From Gordionus sp. m RMFG-2023 (taxonomy: Eukaryota; Nematomorpha; Gordioida; Chordodea; Parachordodidae), in NCBI RefSeq assembly GCF_954871325.1, contig NC_088775.1, forward strand, positions 91,332,805 through 91,396,804: a DNA stretch of 64,000 nt. The letters run 5' to 3'. Below the pieces are notes generated by a model. That model made no database searches. It saw only the letters and a list, made by a program, of their open reading frames with translations, and was not told the origin of the DNA. A program made the translations under genes and the position numbers. Positions within the stretch are counted from its first letter, which is position 1, and each line of letters opens with the position of its first letter. Positions 49,866 through 61,649 of this stretch are shown here, one piece after another.

Positions 49866-50556
49866 ATTTTATTTGAGCTTTTCACTAATTAAGATCTCTC
49901 AAACAAGAATTGGAATATCCTTTCGATTTAGCTTCTATCACATCTGGTTATAGCTTTCCTAAGCATACAACAAAATTCTTATTTTTCATTAAAGATTCAT
50001 GAGTAGACATTGTTTTCAAAGATAAGATCGGACCCATATAAATATGCATTCTCTTTCCATTCCTGCTTAAAAATTGTTTTGTAGACTACTTTCACAAAGT
50101 AACTTCAATCTTTATTTTCAACCGCTGATATGCCAATCACTTAGACTAGAATGCCTTGATCTCTTTCACAGTCATTTTATTTTTTACTCAGCTGTAGGCC
50201 TTCGATGATTACATTGTAAAGTTAGAACACCTATATATTAGGAGCTGTAAGTGTGTAGCAGATATTTTACGTAACGAGAGTTTTGCCTGTTTAAAAATAT
50301 TTTCTATAAGCACCATCTAAGCATCAATAATTAATTTTCAAGATATATAAATTTGAACAGTCGATTTTCTTTAAAATATGTTTAGCTTTAATCGGAGAAA
50401 TATTTTTTTGTTATATAAAATATTGGAACCCTTAAACTCTTTGAGATGGGAGAAAACATTGCAGGCAGTATGGGTTAAAGAAATCTTGAGGATTTGTTAG
50501 GAAACGTAGAAGTTTTATATCCATAGATTAGGAATTGAAGCCATTCTGTCTCATTT

Positions 50557-50775
50557 TTAAAGTTTTATAATATGTGGTATTGAGAAATAAGTCTGAAAAA
50601 GAGGTATTGGAGGAGTCAATAATGGGAATCTCGATTGAGCTTTCTGGGAGAGAGGTGAAAGTCTTGAATTAGGACACTTGTTAATGATTGGTCTATGAAC
50701 CCTAACTACACTATCATTTGGTAAATGAATAAGTTTCTGGCAGGAAGGGCATATTTTAGATTCAAAGTTGGATGG
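50557..50775 (-). pseudogene. Fossil resembling the N-terminal part of the Sola-like transposase
   Basis: A 72-codon minus-strand open frame without ATG reads NFESKICPSCQKLIHLPND, HRPIINK, then a Ser/Pro-rich stretch. The intact transposase at 5517-3491 has NLNMLICSSCRQKLAKLPYN at residues 42-61, then PPHIVNQ. Further along the same strand (about 50450-50340) pieces like CFLPSQRV and IKAKHILKK recall LLPSNWTV and IKSKNLIKE of that protein. The region 49870-50440 keeps coding-like fragments on the same strand but I could not match them. It may be an old relative of the same superfamily with no recognisable ends. Confidence 0.4.
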
Positions 50776-50929
50776 CTATTGTTATATCATAACCTGATCA
50801 GGAATAAAATAAGAGCGTAAAGCGAATAATTTAATTGAGTAAATGGCGCGACTATATATAAGAATAATTTAACGTGATATTATATTAATTTGTAGCTAAA
50901 TATATATTCAGAAGCGAAAGTAAAAATTA

Positions 50930-51665
50930 ATAAAAAGAGCCAATTGATAACGCAAAACTAATCATGTGACGCAAATTAAACAAGGGAAATAAAATCATGT
51001 TAAGAGTCGACGAAAATAAAGGCGAGAACTTGACCTAACCACCAAATAGGTTTTATTATATAACATGAATAAATCAAAATATGTGAAGGCTTGATAATGT
51101 GAGACGCGAATTATTAATACAATTTTGAGCGAATTAAATAAGCGAAAATTTGTCCATCACTAAACCAATTAACATTATTGAATATAAAATTAAATCGCGC
51201 TATTATTATTTTAGCGATAAAAAAATTGAGCTTAAAATTAATTGTTTTTATTTTAAATATAGGATTAATAAATTAGTAAAATTAACAAATTAAAAAAAAA
51301 CGAAAATATAATTAAAATATTATTCCCGATCGAGGGCCTAATGAATGAAATGACATAGAAATATTATCGAGGAGGCTTAAATACAATGTTTTGAAAATTT
51401 AACTAAAGTTAATTAAATTCTAATTCGAAATTTCTATATTAAGAAAAATTCGTAAAAGTGGATGATAAGATAAAATCAGGTATTTTATTATATATTTTAA
51501 TATTATATAATTATTCCTAATTTAAAATTATTTAAACAAACGTGTAAATCAAAGAAAACACCTAAAAAGATTAAAACTTACTTTAATTTACATTCAATAA
51601 CATGTCTGGCTGAGAAATAAGCCTTAAAACAAATTTATATATATAAAATCAATGTTAAGGTTTCA
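50930..51665 (+). repeat. Dispersed repeat, copy 2 (first copy at 8920)
   Basis: See landmarks at 8920-9790; here ACTAATCATGTGACGCAAAT, AAATAAAATCATGTTAAG, ATGTGAAGGCTTGATAAT, and the end ATAAAATCAATGTTAAGGTT. It runs directly into the GCGAA-rich repeat at 51668. Confidence 0.6.
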
Positions 51666-51667
51666 AA

Positions 51668-52153
51668 AAAAAATTTATGTGACCTATGTTTTGCATAATA
51701 AAAATTTTAAGTGATAAAAAAAATTTGATAAGCAACCAACCCAGTATTAAAAACCTTTATTACGAAACAAATTTTATCGAAACCAGAAATTTCATGTATC
51801 GCTAAGAAATTGAGCAAAGGTAATATTGCTACACCAATTTCGAGATAATTTTACCCCGAAATATTCATTGAAGACAATATCGCGAACCTTTTATAGCAAA
51901 TTGATTTCTGCAAAACTCAGCGAACACTCTCGAGCAAATAGATTTTAGCGAAACTTCCATCTTAAACCAATTTTAGTAATATTTTAATGGCGAACTCATT
52001 GTAGGGAGATTTTTTATCGCGAATGTATGCCGAGCATTTACGGCAAAACAATGAATATAATGCAATGCATTAATAAAATGAAAAAAATTTACCAACATAT
52101 ATTCAATCATAAGTTTTAAGGATATTTCATTACTTATTGTCTATTAAATTAGC
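51668..52153 (+). repeat. GCGAA-rich dispersed repeat, copy 2
   Basis: Matches 28296-28784 with a short deletion near 51785. The two copies share the same left start (AAATTTA(C/T)GTGACCTATG) and right end (TGTCTATTAAATTAGCA), so these are likely the true limits of a discrete element. Confidence 0.7.
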
Positions 52154-52159
52154 ATAACT

Positions 52160-52742
52160 CTGTGACATTTATATAATATATCATTAAAAAATAATTTTTA
52201 CAAAATATTCTATATGCTTAGAATTTTTTCACCTATTTTTAAAAAAAATATCGTAGACAATTGCTTAATATGCTAAATAAAAAATTTAATTTTTTCAGAA
52301 TTTTTTTTTATTGAAAAATCCTAGTTAATTTTTTTTGAAGAATTTTTAATTTTTTTTTTTAATGATTTTCTTCATTATTGTATAAATGAAAAAAAAAGTA
52401 AATCTTATTTTTTTTCATTTCTATATTAAATTGTTATTTCTTTTTTCTGAGTCTTGGTAGCTTAATCATATTGTTTCCAAATTAAAATATTATTATTAGA
52501 GTTCACCTTATCAAGGGATCCTCTCCCTTTTTTTTGTCATCAACCAGATCACACCCGATAATCAATTAGATCTTAAAATCCTGACATGATAATGCTTTTA
52601 TCTCTGAGATCAACTGCTTAATTATACGAAGGAAAAAAAATTATCCATATAAATTTTAGAATTTTCGGATAGTTTATCCTCCAATTAAATTTTTCTCAAG
52701 TTCACTTTTATTAGCACTAATTATTGTATAATAAACATGAGA
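52160..52742. other. AT-rich spacer
   Basis: T- and A-runs, no reading frame or repeat recognised. Confidence 0.4.
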
Positions 52743-52750
52743 CTCTATCC

Positions 52751-53106
52751 TAGTGATCTGCATCGGGCCTAACTTTTTAAGCCCGGCCTATCCGGATAAT
52801 ATTTAAATGTAGAAATTAATTTTTATAATTACTCATAATAAAAAACATATGTTATATGTCGTTTAATTTCAATAAATAAAATGAAATATTTTTATTTTAC
52901 ATAAAAAAATTCAATATAAAATTGATAAATTTAGATATATTTAAAAAAAATCTCTCCTGCCCGACCCGGCCCGAATTTTTTTAAAAATATTAGGCCCTGC
53001 CCGAACCCCATTATTTTAAAATTAGGCCCGAGTCCGGCCCGAAGCCCGTTTGGGCCGGGCCGGACTAGGGCCGGGAACGGGCCAGGCCTAACTTTGCAGA
53101 TATCTA
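52751..53106. mobile_element. GC-rich non-autonomous hAT (MITE) with perfect target duplication
   Basis: CTCTATCC flanks both sides (52743-52750 and 53107-53114). Ends TAGTGATCTGCA and the inverse of TAGATATCTGCA. Inside are many GCCCGGCC / GGGCCGGG motifs near both ends, far more GC-rich than any nearby DNA. At 356 bp with no coding sequence, it depends on a transposase from elsewhere. Confidence 0.9.
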
Positions 53107-53582
53107 CTCTATCCTACTTAACTTAATTTATAATTTCTTAGGTGAGAAAATTTTTATACATCATTCAAGTTATATAGCAAATCCACAGCTAATAGTTTAA
53201 ATTTAGAGCACCTTTTTGATATTTCAGAATTATCTTCATGATGTTGGGAAATAAAGCTTCATTTTTCTCAATGTAGGAGTATTAGCTTAAATATTCATCT
53301 CTTTCATACTTAATTTCGCCTTAAAAACTCTATTCCATAATTGTCGTAATCCGATCAATTTATGCAAGTTTTTTTGGAATATTGCGGAATGTCAATCACA
53401 ATCAATTATAATAATCCTAAAAAACGTCAATCAAATTTAGCCAATAGTGTTCTTTTAAAATATATTTGTCCAATATAAATGATTATAGCGTAACCGGTCC
53501 AATAGTAATCACCTTACAAACTAAACGTTCATACAATTACTACCATTTCAATCACTTCACATAGCAAAGCAATGGTATCCAG

Positions 53583-53782
53583 ATGGCACTTTCAGGTAGT
53601 TATTATCAAAGTAAATTTTTAATATTAATAAATAATTTTTAATTAATTTAGAGTTAGAAAATCAAACATATTTTATTCCTCCTCCTAAATCTATGCATAA
53701 AAATATCAATCTAGAAGAACAACAATGTGCATTGAATGCACTGAATACATGTCTAATATTATACATATTCCTGAATATTTAG
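53583..53782 (+). CDS. Possible small two-exon gene or 5' part of a gene
   Basis: ATG at 53583 in a CCAGATGG context. Exon 1 ends TTTCAG|GTAGTT at 53595 and exon 2 starts at 53652 after ATTTAG, giving a 56-bp intron like the one in the transposase at 3.7 kb. The joined frame MALSELENQTYFIPPPKS, MHKNINLEEQQCALNAL runs 47 aa to a stop at 53780. A 43-codon frame is not rare by chance here, so the support comes from the splice sites and composition. A donor at GTGCAT inside exon 2 would be in phase with the RRM-like exon at 55040, so the two could be one gene. No family recognised. Confidence 0.3.
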
Positions 53783-54239
53783 GGATCAGTAGAACTTAAA
53801 ACGCATCAAGTACCAATTCAATAGGAATAAGAGATTTATTTTAATAATATTTTAATACTAGAATTTATGTATAATTTAGAATTTAAACTATATCAGAAAG
53901 ATAAGAGAGATGCAAATATTTACTTATGCATAAAAATTACCTAATTGAAAGATTTATAGTTTTAAAAAATTCAAATATTTATTGTATTATGGAATGGATT
54001 CTTCCTTAAGGGCTAAGCCATAAAATATACCTTGGTAACACAAAACTCTCATCTAGCAGGAATAAATTTTTAGATAATAAATTACAAATACAAATGAATA
54101 ACACATAAATAAAATTACTAAATGTATACATCATTAACATATTTTATAAAAAAAATGGAAAATTTTAGAATAACCCCAAATAAATATAAATTTTTAAATA
54201 ACACCTCATAAGATAGGAAAATTTTGTATCTCATAACTT

Positions 54240-54500
54240 CATAATTGTATAATGTATGTTATTCATAACTTATTATAACATTTTTGATTAAATGTAAAAC
54301 TTTTTTGTTTTACTTATATTTATTTTACTATGATTGAAGTTAACCTCTTTATTTGATGATAATTTTGAAAAATTTTCCATTTAAAATGGCAAAAAGATAT
54401 GTAAATATTAGACAAATTTAATTCTTATAAGCCCCTTATATCCGACCTATTTTTCTGGATCCAAGGAAAAAATAAATTATATTGGATTTTCCTGGACTTG
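54240..54500 (+). repeat. Dispersed repeat, copy 2 (first copy at 18300)
   Basis: Landmarks as in 18300-18740. Followed to about 54655 by GGCCTGA-containing sequence that may belong to a hAT-type end. A 71-codon minus-strand frame at 54425-54640 is not recognised. Confidence 0.5.
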
Positions 54501-55039
54501 GAAATATTTTTAACCATTATTATGGACTTGAACATAGCTTGAGAAACATTTTTCATAATTATTATAGTCTTAGATTCCTGCAAATTTTCTAATTTTAAAT
54601 AAGGGTTAGAAATTGGCCTGAAAGTTTCTTTTAAAGACATGGCAAGGCCTGATCAAAAACCAAGGCGGTTGCAACTTTTATATTCTGATTGTATTTTTAA
54701 ATGCTTCGTGACTTTTTATAGATATTTTATTTTAGTTCTCAACTGTTAAATATAATTGAATATTATAAATTTTGTTTAAAAGGTCTAAAATTAAATATTG
54801 TATTTTTTAGTTTAAAAGGTCGGTGATAAGAAAAAGTAAAATGAAATTGTAAAGGACATATGTATTTTGTTTATATGTAAATACGATATTATAAAAAATG
54901 TATATAATGACAAGAATTTTGTATATAGATAGATATAATAAAATAAATTTTAAAAATCAAAAAAGAGTTAACAAAATAAATTAATCTTTTTCTACTTTTT
55001 TTAATACCTGCCTTCCGTGTGTTTATCATGGTGGCAGCT

Positions 55040-55270
55040 TATTTATTAATAATAACATTGCCTTTGGAAACCATTATAAAAAGATATTTTGACAATAATA
55101 AAAGAGATTTCTCTTATAAATTACATGATTCCATGACAATTATTATGATACGTTATGACAGACTTGAGGACATGCAAGAAGCGTATGAACTAATAAATGG
55201 AAAAGAATACTTCGACACTACTGGACGATTATTTATACTGAAGGCTCGTAGATATCAAAGAGACTTATAA
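55040..55270 (+). CDS. RRM-like exon, terminal
   Basis: Open frame of 77 codons after a pyrimidine-rich stretch and GGTGGCAG acceptor, ending in TAA. It reads YLLIITLPLETIIKRYF, SMTIIMIRYDRLEDMQEA, then YELINGKEYF, TGRLFILKARR. The pattern strand - helix - strand - strand - helix - strand with Y.R.EDMQEA...NGKE and a final LFILKAR strand resembles an RNA-recognition motif, though RNP1 and RNP2 are weak. The composition is less AT-biased than around it. It could be the end of a host RNA-binding protein gene whose earlier exons may include 53583-53720. An in-frame ATG upstream (55019) may be incidental. Confidence 0.35.
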   Translation, partial: YLLIITLPLETIIKRYFDNNKRDFSYKLHDSMTIIMIRYDRLEDMQEAYELINGKEYFDTTGRLFILKARRYQRDL

Positions 55271-55355
55271 AAATATCAATTATAGTCGTATTGTATTTTC
55301 ACAAACATATATGATAAATATAATTATAAATATTAATATTATATAATAAAGTATA

Positions 55356-56540
55356 ATGAAACCTTTAGTTAAAAATACTATAATAGAATGCCCTATATTT
55401 AATAATAATGTTAAGGTTTTTCTTAAAAAATTTGATTATATATTTAAAGATACACAATATACCGCATACGCATTTACGCAGAGGTTACCGGATGATCTTT
55501 ACCTGAGACTAGAAGCGATATGCACTCCTACGGAATTTAGCAATCCATCGATCGTACTCGAGAGATTTAAACTTTTACAACCGGACAATTCGAACATAGC
55601 GTATTTGAAAGAATTCAGTGAAGTAGTACAAGATAAAAATGAAACATTCAGTAATTGGGTAACCAGATTATGTTTATTAAGTAATAAATGCAAATTTAGT
55701 AATTATGATAGAGCAAATAAAAATATATTCAACCAATAAAGATATACGTCAGAAAATTTCACATGTAGAAAGTTCAGATATTCATGAAATAATAAAAATA
55801 GGAAAGGGGATTGAGGATGATGAAGCTTATGACAAAATAATTAATAAAATTGATAATATAAAAATAGAAGATACATCCGAAATAAAACAAATAGAAATGC
55901 GGAAGGTTAGTCAGGCGGATACGGATAGAAGGATGATGAAATACGATGATCGATATAGAGGAGTAGATGCACAAACGAATTACGTCCATAGAAATCAATG
56001 GAGGCCTAGATACGACAGTTATCAGAGATATAATTATCCAGAGAATAATTTCAATCCTCGTTTTCAAAACAATTGTAATCCTCGATATTAAAACAATTTT
56101 AATCCAAGATATGCGAATAATTACGAGCCAAGATATCGAAATAATTATAATACTAGAGTTAATAGTGGGTATAATGGACCGAGATCGTATAATAATTTTA
56201 TAAGATTCAACAAAAAATAATTATAATAATAACTACAATAATTATAGATATAATAATAATGATAATTACAAATATAATGAAAATAATTATAGAGATTATA
56301 GATATCAAAACGAATCAAGATATATACCAAGATATAATAATAATCGTGAAAATAGTCAGACAAGCAATAATAGATATAGAATCAATAATAATAATAATAA
56401 TAATACAGGATATTCGAATAATATAAATACCGTCGATATAGAAGAAATAAAGGATAACAAAATAATTATTATGGTCTTTGGCGAGTTTGAGAATGGTGCC
56501 AGCCGCAAAAAAAGAGAAGAAAAAGTAATATATTTTAATA
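55356..56540 (+). mobile_element. Orphan gag-like fossil of an LTR-type retrotransposon
   Basis: Plus-strand pieces in gag order: a capsid-like part (55356-55739; FNNNVKVFLKKFDYIFKDT, TAYAFTQRLPDDLYLRL), a second part (55705-56091) and a tail rich in Asn, Tyr and Arg with repeated NPRY/NNY units to about 56450. It is broken in a few places. No polymerase, integrase or terminal repeats follow; a Harbinger remnant begins instead. Family assigned from the gag-like layout only; it may be related to the Gypsy fossil at 39.2-42.5 kb. Confidence 0.55.
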
Positions 56541-56755
56541 TTTTTTAAAACAAATTTGTCTTAATCTCATCCCTTTTCATTCATTATATGCCTTATTTTT
56601 ATACTATTTACTTTTTTAAAATTCTCTTTTTAAATCCCTGATTTGGCCTTTTAATATCCCTAATAAACGTGGGGATTCAAACTCCCATCAGCTGAAAACA
56701 ATATTGAGACAGGTAATTAATGAGTATATTAATTTGAAATATTTTTCTTTTGCAG

Positions 56756-57374
56756 TAGAGATGGCCAAATCAGCATGGAAAAACTAAGAGATTGCTTTAT
56801 GATGGAATATTATAACTATAGAGCCAGGGATTCAGTATACCAATTTGAAAAAAACAAATCCTGTTATATCTAAAATTGATGAAGCAAATATTGCTAGAGC
56901 AATGTATGAGCAAATGAGGTAATGAAAATTATCAATATGAAGATGGTAAATATACTAATTTTTGTTAAGATTTTATTAATATATAGCCATTGAAATCCCC
57001 TGCATAGAGATAAGTAGTGAAGCTACGATTTTAAGGAATGACTGTAATCCTATTTTATATAAATAATATTATATATATTTAGCATCACCATCAACTAGTA
57101 TAGGATCAAATTTATCTTGCAAAAAATTAATTAAAAAGAGGGATATTGATCAAGGTAATTTGCATTTGTAAATATTTTTTATTTTAAACTAGATCTATTT
57201 GAGCAAATACTTGAAATAAAAAAAAATGAAAGAAATAAGATTATCTACAAATTCTTGGATCAATGTCTTCTTGAGCAAACCCTAGCAAAAAGATCAGAAA
57301 GGGGAAAGAAAAAGCTTATTAAACTTTTTTTTGATATACTCTTCAATTTGACAGTGATCAAGAAAAAAAAATAA
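56756..57374 (+). pseudogene. MADF/BESS-like partner gene of Harbinger, decayed
   Basis: Segment 56756-56918 follows TTTCTTTTGCAG and reads EMAKSAWKN, then after a one-base shift RDCFMMEYYNYRA, the A-W-K-N-L-R-D-x-F-x-x-E-Y core of MADF domains. Segment 57083-57154 reads SPSTSIGSNLSCKKLIKKR. Segment 57193-57374 follows AAACTAG, joins in phase and reads LFEQILEIKKNERNKIIY, FLDQCLLEQTLAKRSERGKK to a stop, like the C-terminal part of such proteins. The shift in the MADF core and a phase mismatch between the first two segments suggest decay. Confidence 0.5.
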
Positions 57375-57666
57375 TAAATTGTATTCTTATTATTTCATTG
57401 GAGGGCTTTTATATTATTTTAATCATATTTAAATATAATAAATAAACTTTCTTTTTATTAAATAATTACAAATCAATATAAATTAAATAGAGTAATATTT
57501 TTAAAATTAAATTATAAAGCTATAAGTACCATGATAAATTATTTCTATAAAAATATTCAGAAAAGGCATCTCTAATATCTTTAGCAAGCTTTTAGGGTTT
57601 TTTTTTAGATTGAGGATTTCATAAATAATTATTTTGTTTAATCTTGAGTATCCTTGGGGTGGAGAT

Positions 57667-58233
57667 CTATGTTTTCTTTACCAATAACCAAATTGTGTAA
57701 TAGTGCATAAATTTTATAATTTCGCTATTGGTGACATTGGTATCCAAGGCTCGATTAAGAATACACCATTTAGATGCCAATATGCCAAAGGTGCATTCTA
57801 CCATTCTTCTGGCCCTTGAAATGCGATTGATAGTTACATCCTGTTCCCAAATATCTAAGCAATTTTGATAATATAAAATAAAATCAATATAATCCTTAGT
57901 ATTATGATCCATTTTTCTTCTACTGATGTATGATTTTAATAAAATTTGTTTTTTTTACCATTAGTTTTGTGGGTTAAAATATAATAAAAGGTTTTATAAA
58001 TACAAAATTTTAATTTAGATTATACAATGAAATATATATTTTGGTTAATCTAATATAATTTTAAAATTTTCAGGATTGTTTGTAAGTTTTAGCAATAGCA
58101 CTGAGAACTCTCCTTCCTCTTCTTTTCTAACATTCAGATTATTTTTCCTCCTTTTCATATAAGGATATAATAGGAATAATTTTAAAGTTGTATAGATACC
58201 TATTTTTAAAAAAAAAAAATATGCTTGTCGCAA
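57667..58233 (-). pseudogene. Harbinger transposase, N- and C-terminal pieces
   Basis: 58233-58045 contains VRKEEEGEFSVLLLKLTNNP, matching the N-terminal REEKGEFS...EL...P..F segment of PIF/Harbinger transposases. 57912-57667 contains RISRARRMVECTFGILASKW and CILNRALDTN, matching the RARRVVENAFGILASRWRI region that includes the last catalytic Glu (here E in MVECTFG). The central part with the two Asp residues is missing or unrecognisable, so the copy is dead. Confidence 0.75.
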
Positions 58234-58530
58234 CTACTGTGTCGCTTATGACACATCAGCTGTCTTAGTTATTTTATTTTATTTTCTATTACATATATTA
58301 TGCCTTTCAAGAATATTTTCCCCTTTATTTGATAATAGTAATTATGTACCAAATATTGGTTCATATTGAAGGCCATAATATAATGTAAACATATTTGTTA
58401 AAATATTGAAAAATGGTACATTTCTGATTTATCCATCAAGGAGAAAAATACGAACTTCCCTATTATTATTGAGAGGTTAGCTGCTCGTTATAAATAAAGT
58501 ATAGAGCATAATTTCAAATTTTAAAAAGAC
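58225..58530 (+). repeat. Dispersed repeat, copy 1 (second copy at 63665)
   Basis: Matches 63665-63960: TTATTTTATTTTATTTTCTA, CCCTTTTATTTGATAAT, GGTTCATATTGAAGGC, AATGGTACATTTCTGATT and AAGGAGAAA, followed by GAGGTTAGCTGC or a poly-G run. No coding content. Confidence 0.65.
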
Positions 58531-58967
58531 AATAATTTGATATCAATTTTAATGATAATATTAGACATTTGATAAAATAAATATTAAAAAATTAAATATC
58601 TAAGAAATAAATTTTCTGATTTTATTCATATTTACCTCGATGGTGAATGTAGCATAAATAAAAAATCCCTAAAACATTTTAATAAAAAAAACCAACTAGA
58701 CATATTAAATATTATAAATAAAACTAGCTCAAAAAAGCGTATAATATAATTTATTTTTTAAATTTAAAAAAATACTTAATAAAATTGATATCCATTTTAA
58801 TCATAATATTATACCCATTTGATCATAATAATTAATTTAAAATTAAGTAAGACATGAATCTTCTAATTTTATTCGTATTCATATTCACCCTGAGCCTAAC
58901 CATTTATCAAATTGATGGTAAGAAAATATTTTGATTTTTTTTAACTCTATAATATATATAATATACC

Positions 58968-59310
58968 ATAGACTTATCCAGGATTGTGCTAAGGGAAGGG
59001 GAATGGTAGGTGAAACTATTAGGGGAATTTTATCGTCATAAATTTTATTAGAGATCTTTAGTTCTTTTATTAAAGGCCTTTGGCTATATTAGATTTTTCT
59101 AAAATTATTTTTAGGTTTTCACTTTTTTTTTCTATTGAATTATAATCGTTATTTTAAAAAGTTATCAATTTTTTTTATTAATTTTTCTTTCAAATTCTTT
59201 CTTATAATGATATATTTTAATTGGGAGATAGATGGTGGAAATATTTATCAACTTAAAATGATTTTTACGAGTAATTTTTTTTCTTGTTAATGCCATAAAA
59301 TCTAAACTTT
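58968..59310. mobile_element. Remnant related to the 44887-48218 hAT-like element
   Basis: CATAGACTTATCCAGG recalls the end CATAGGCGTAGCCAGG, and further on AACTTAAAATGAT(A/T)TT(A/C)AC matches the subterminal part at 48135-48160. Only one end is recognisable. Confidence 0.4.
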
Positions 59311-59386
59311 TTGGTTTCAATTAATATATATGTGTTAGCGTCAAATTTCAATGTGTTATTTTACTAACTATAAATCATTTTTTGAG

Positions 59387-59610
59387 CGCGTTTTTTAAAA
59401 TTTAAAAATTTGATTTTAGCCGGAAATGTATGCCGTCATGTTTGGAATATCTACCCTATGAATTTCAGACAATTTTTCTATATATTTTTTATCTCGAAGA
59501 TTAGCAGCAAAATAATCTACAATTCTTAATATAGGTATTTAAAACATGATAAATATATTTCCCGTAAATTTAAATTTTTTAAAAAAACGCTATTGAAATA
59601 TGATTTCAAG
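59387..59610. mobile_element. Relative of the MITE-like element at 32773
   Basis: TTTTAGCCGGAAATGTAT, TCATGTTTGGAATATCTACC and AATTTCAGACAATTTTT match 32830-32905. The ends GAGCGCGTTTTTTAAAATTT and AATTTTTTAAAAAAACGCT are inverse partners, so it is also a fold-back unit. Confidence 0.5.
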
Positions 59611-59614
59611 TTGA

Positions 59615-61640
59615 AATTACATGGAAAAGCATATTCCCGCTAACATATATAATATTAAATTATGGTTTAAATTTCTATCTAGAATTATTTAGAGAACCTA
59701 TTATATGTTATATGCGATCTGGGCAGGTTCATATATTTGATTTGGCCTAGATCGGGTCGTTGAATAGTAAAATTAAAAATCTCGGAAGTTTAAATGTGTG
59801 AATAAATTATAAATACATATCAATAAATTTTAAATTATATTAATATTGGTCGTTTACCTTTTATTTGCTGTTAAAATTTTTTTAGGCTCACTTTTAAAAC
59901 GATTTATAAAATTAAAATATATCCGAAATTATTTATATGATATATTTTCAAACATTGGGGTTATATAAATGCCTTAAATTGTTTTAAGCAAATTTAAAAT
60001 TAAAGAGAAATTTACAACATTTCTTATAAATGTAAATAATTTTTTTTAACTCTATATGTTGCACTTGTAAAAGTTGCCTCGATATCCTATCAATTTTCCT
60101 GAAATTACGATTGAAATGGTCGCTAGCTTTTAAAATCTCAGTGGGTTCAGTGTGAGGGAGAGAAGTTAATAGAATAGGAAGAAGAAAAAAGCCCGAATAA
60201 AATTTTAGCCAAGGAAAGAGGAAATATGGTTTCAACTAATTTTGAAGATTTCGATTTTCTATATCAATTAAAAAATATTTAGGGAATGGGTAACAAAAAA
60301 GATTTTAAGATTTTTATTAAAAATTTTTTTTGTTTCACTTAAAAAATAACCTGCCATACCCAGAGTCATTTAAAAATAGTTAAATAGATCAAACATTTAC
60401 AAATTTATAAAGGCGCTCAGAGTATATAAGGTTGAAAGTCACGGCTTTTTTATTTTGTAGTCTAATGATTAGGCTATCTAATAACAAGTTAATTATATAA
60501 ATCATAAATAAAATTTATCGCAAAAGAAATTTATAATTTTTATTTATCTTTAAATTTTTTTTATAATAAATGCTGATTTTGTCTATGTTACATTTTTATA
60601 TCCGATTTATTTAAAAAAAAAATTTTTTTTTATTAAAATAATAAATTAAAATTCCAAGAAATTTTCTCTTGTTTTTTTTTCTTATAATAAGATATAAACA
60701 TTTTTATGTTTACCTTTATTCGAACGAATAAATAAATTATATTATTTTTTAAAAAATGAAAATAATTTACATTTTTTTGCTAAAATTTATCTTATCTCTT
60801 CGCTCATATAGTCTATATGGGGTAGAGGGGGGGGGGTGGGATGGGTTCGAACCTCTGATAATTTTAAATTTTTTTTATACCATGTTAGCTGAAAAAAGGG
60901 TAATTTTGAAAATAATTTTTAAAAAAATTAATGAGCTAGAAATGCCGGGTAATATGATTAATTAATTAGTCTACTAAAGACTCATCATCTCTTTCGAAAT
61001 TTATAAAAGAATTTTCCGTATCGTTAGGAATAACGTGATCCAAAATAGTTTAAACTCTTGAACTAAAATGATAAATATAAACGTTAAAAATATTAAGGTT
61101 TAGTGTATATACTTTCAAGCAGAAAAAACTTTAAATATAAAATTCTTTCTTTACAAATTTTCTATTTTACCACTAGCTGTACAGGGGTAGTAATCTCAAT
61201 TATTCTAGATAGCCTTATATCACCGAATTAAGTTCATTCGGTAGCTTAAAATATAAGAGTAGAGGCCCAAATTTTTTTTTGGATTAATATGCTTTGACTG
61301 CGGAGCTCCAACTTCAACATAAATATATAGTAGACAGTGTATAAGTATAAAATATTAAAATGAGTATTTGAAGATTTTATTCACCTAAAATTTTGAGCAA
61401 AAGATGTTTGAAGATAAACAAAATTGAATTATGATCCTTTTTAAAAAATATCGTCATGAAATATTTTTAAGCGTAACAAAAGATTTACATACTCTTAAAA
61501 GATTTTAACAAAGGATTAAGAATTTTGAACTTTTTCAATAAACCTCACGTGAAAAATCAAAATATCTTTGGAAATTTAGAAAATATTTGGTCATTAGCAG
61601 TTAAAACACTAATTAACATACCACCAAATTTAAAACAATT
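59615..61640. other. AT-rich region without a supported gene
   Basis: At 59740-59860 a short repeat shared with 31740-31870. A poly-G run at 60829-60836 is followed by GATGGGTTCGAACCTC, which looks like an isolated tRNA B box without the rest of a tRNA. Frames at 59984-60235 and 60756-60965 have no recognisable domain. Confidence 0.4.
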
Positions 61641-61649
61641 TAAAAGATC

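Larger units (their letters stand above)
56660..58240. mobile_element. PIF/Harbinger remnant with both characteristic genes
   Basis: A MADF-like gene on the plus strand (56756-57374) faces transposase pieces on the minus strand (58233-57667). Two genes, a DDE transposase and a Myb/MADF-type partner, are the known Harbinger layout. Both are decayed. Terminal repeats and the TWA-type target duplication were not found, so the limits are approximate. Confidence 0.65.

Noticed and set aside
60845-60862. Isolated GGGTTCGAACC, suggestive of a tRNA T-arm
   Set aside because: No A box, anticodon arm or acceptor stem at the right distance.
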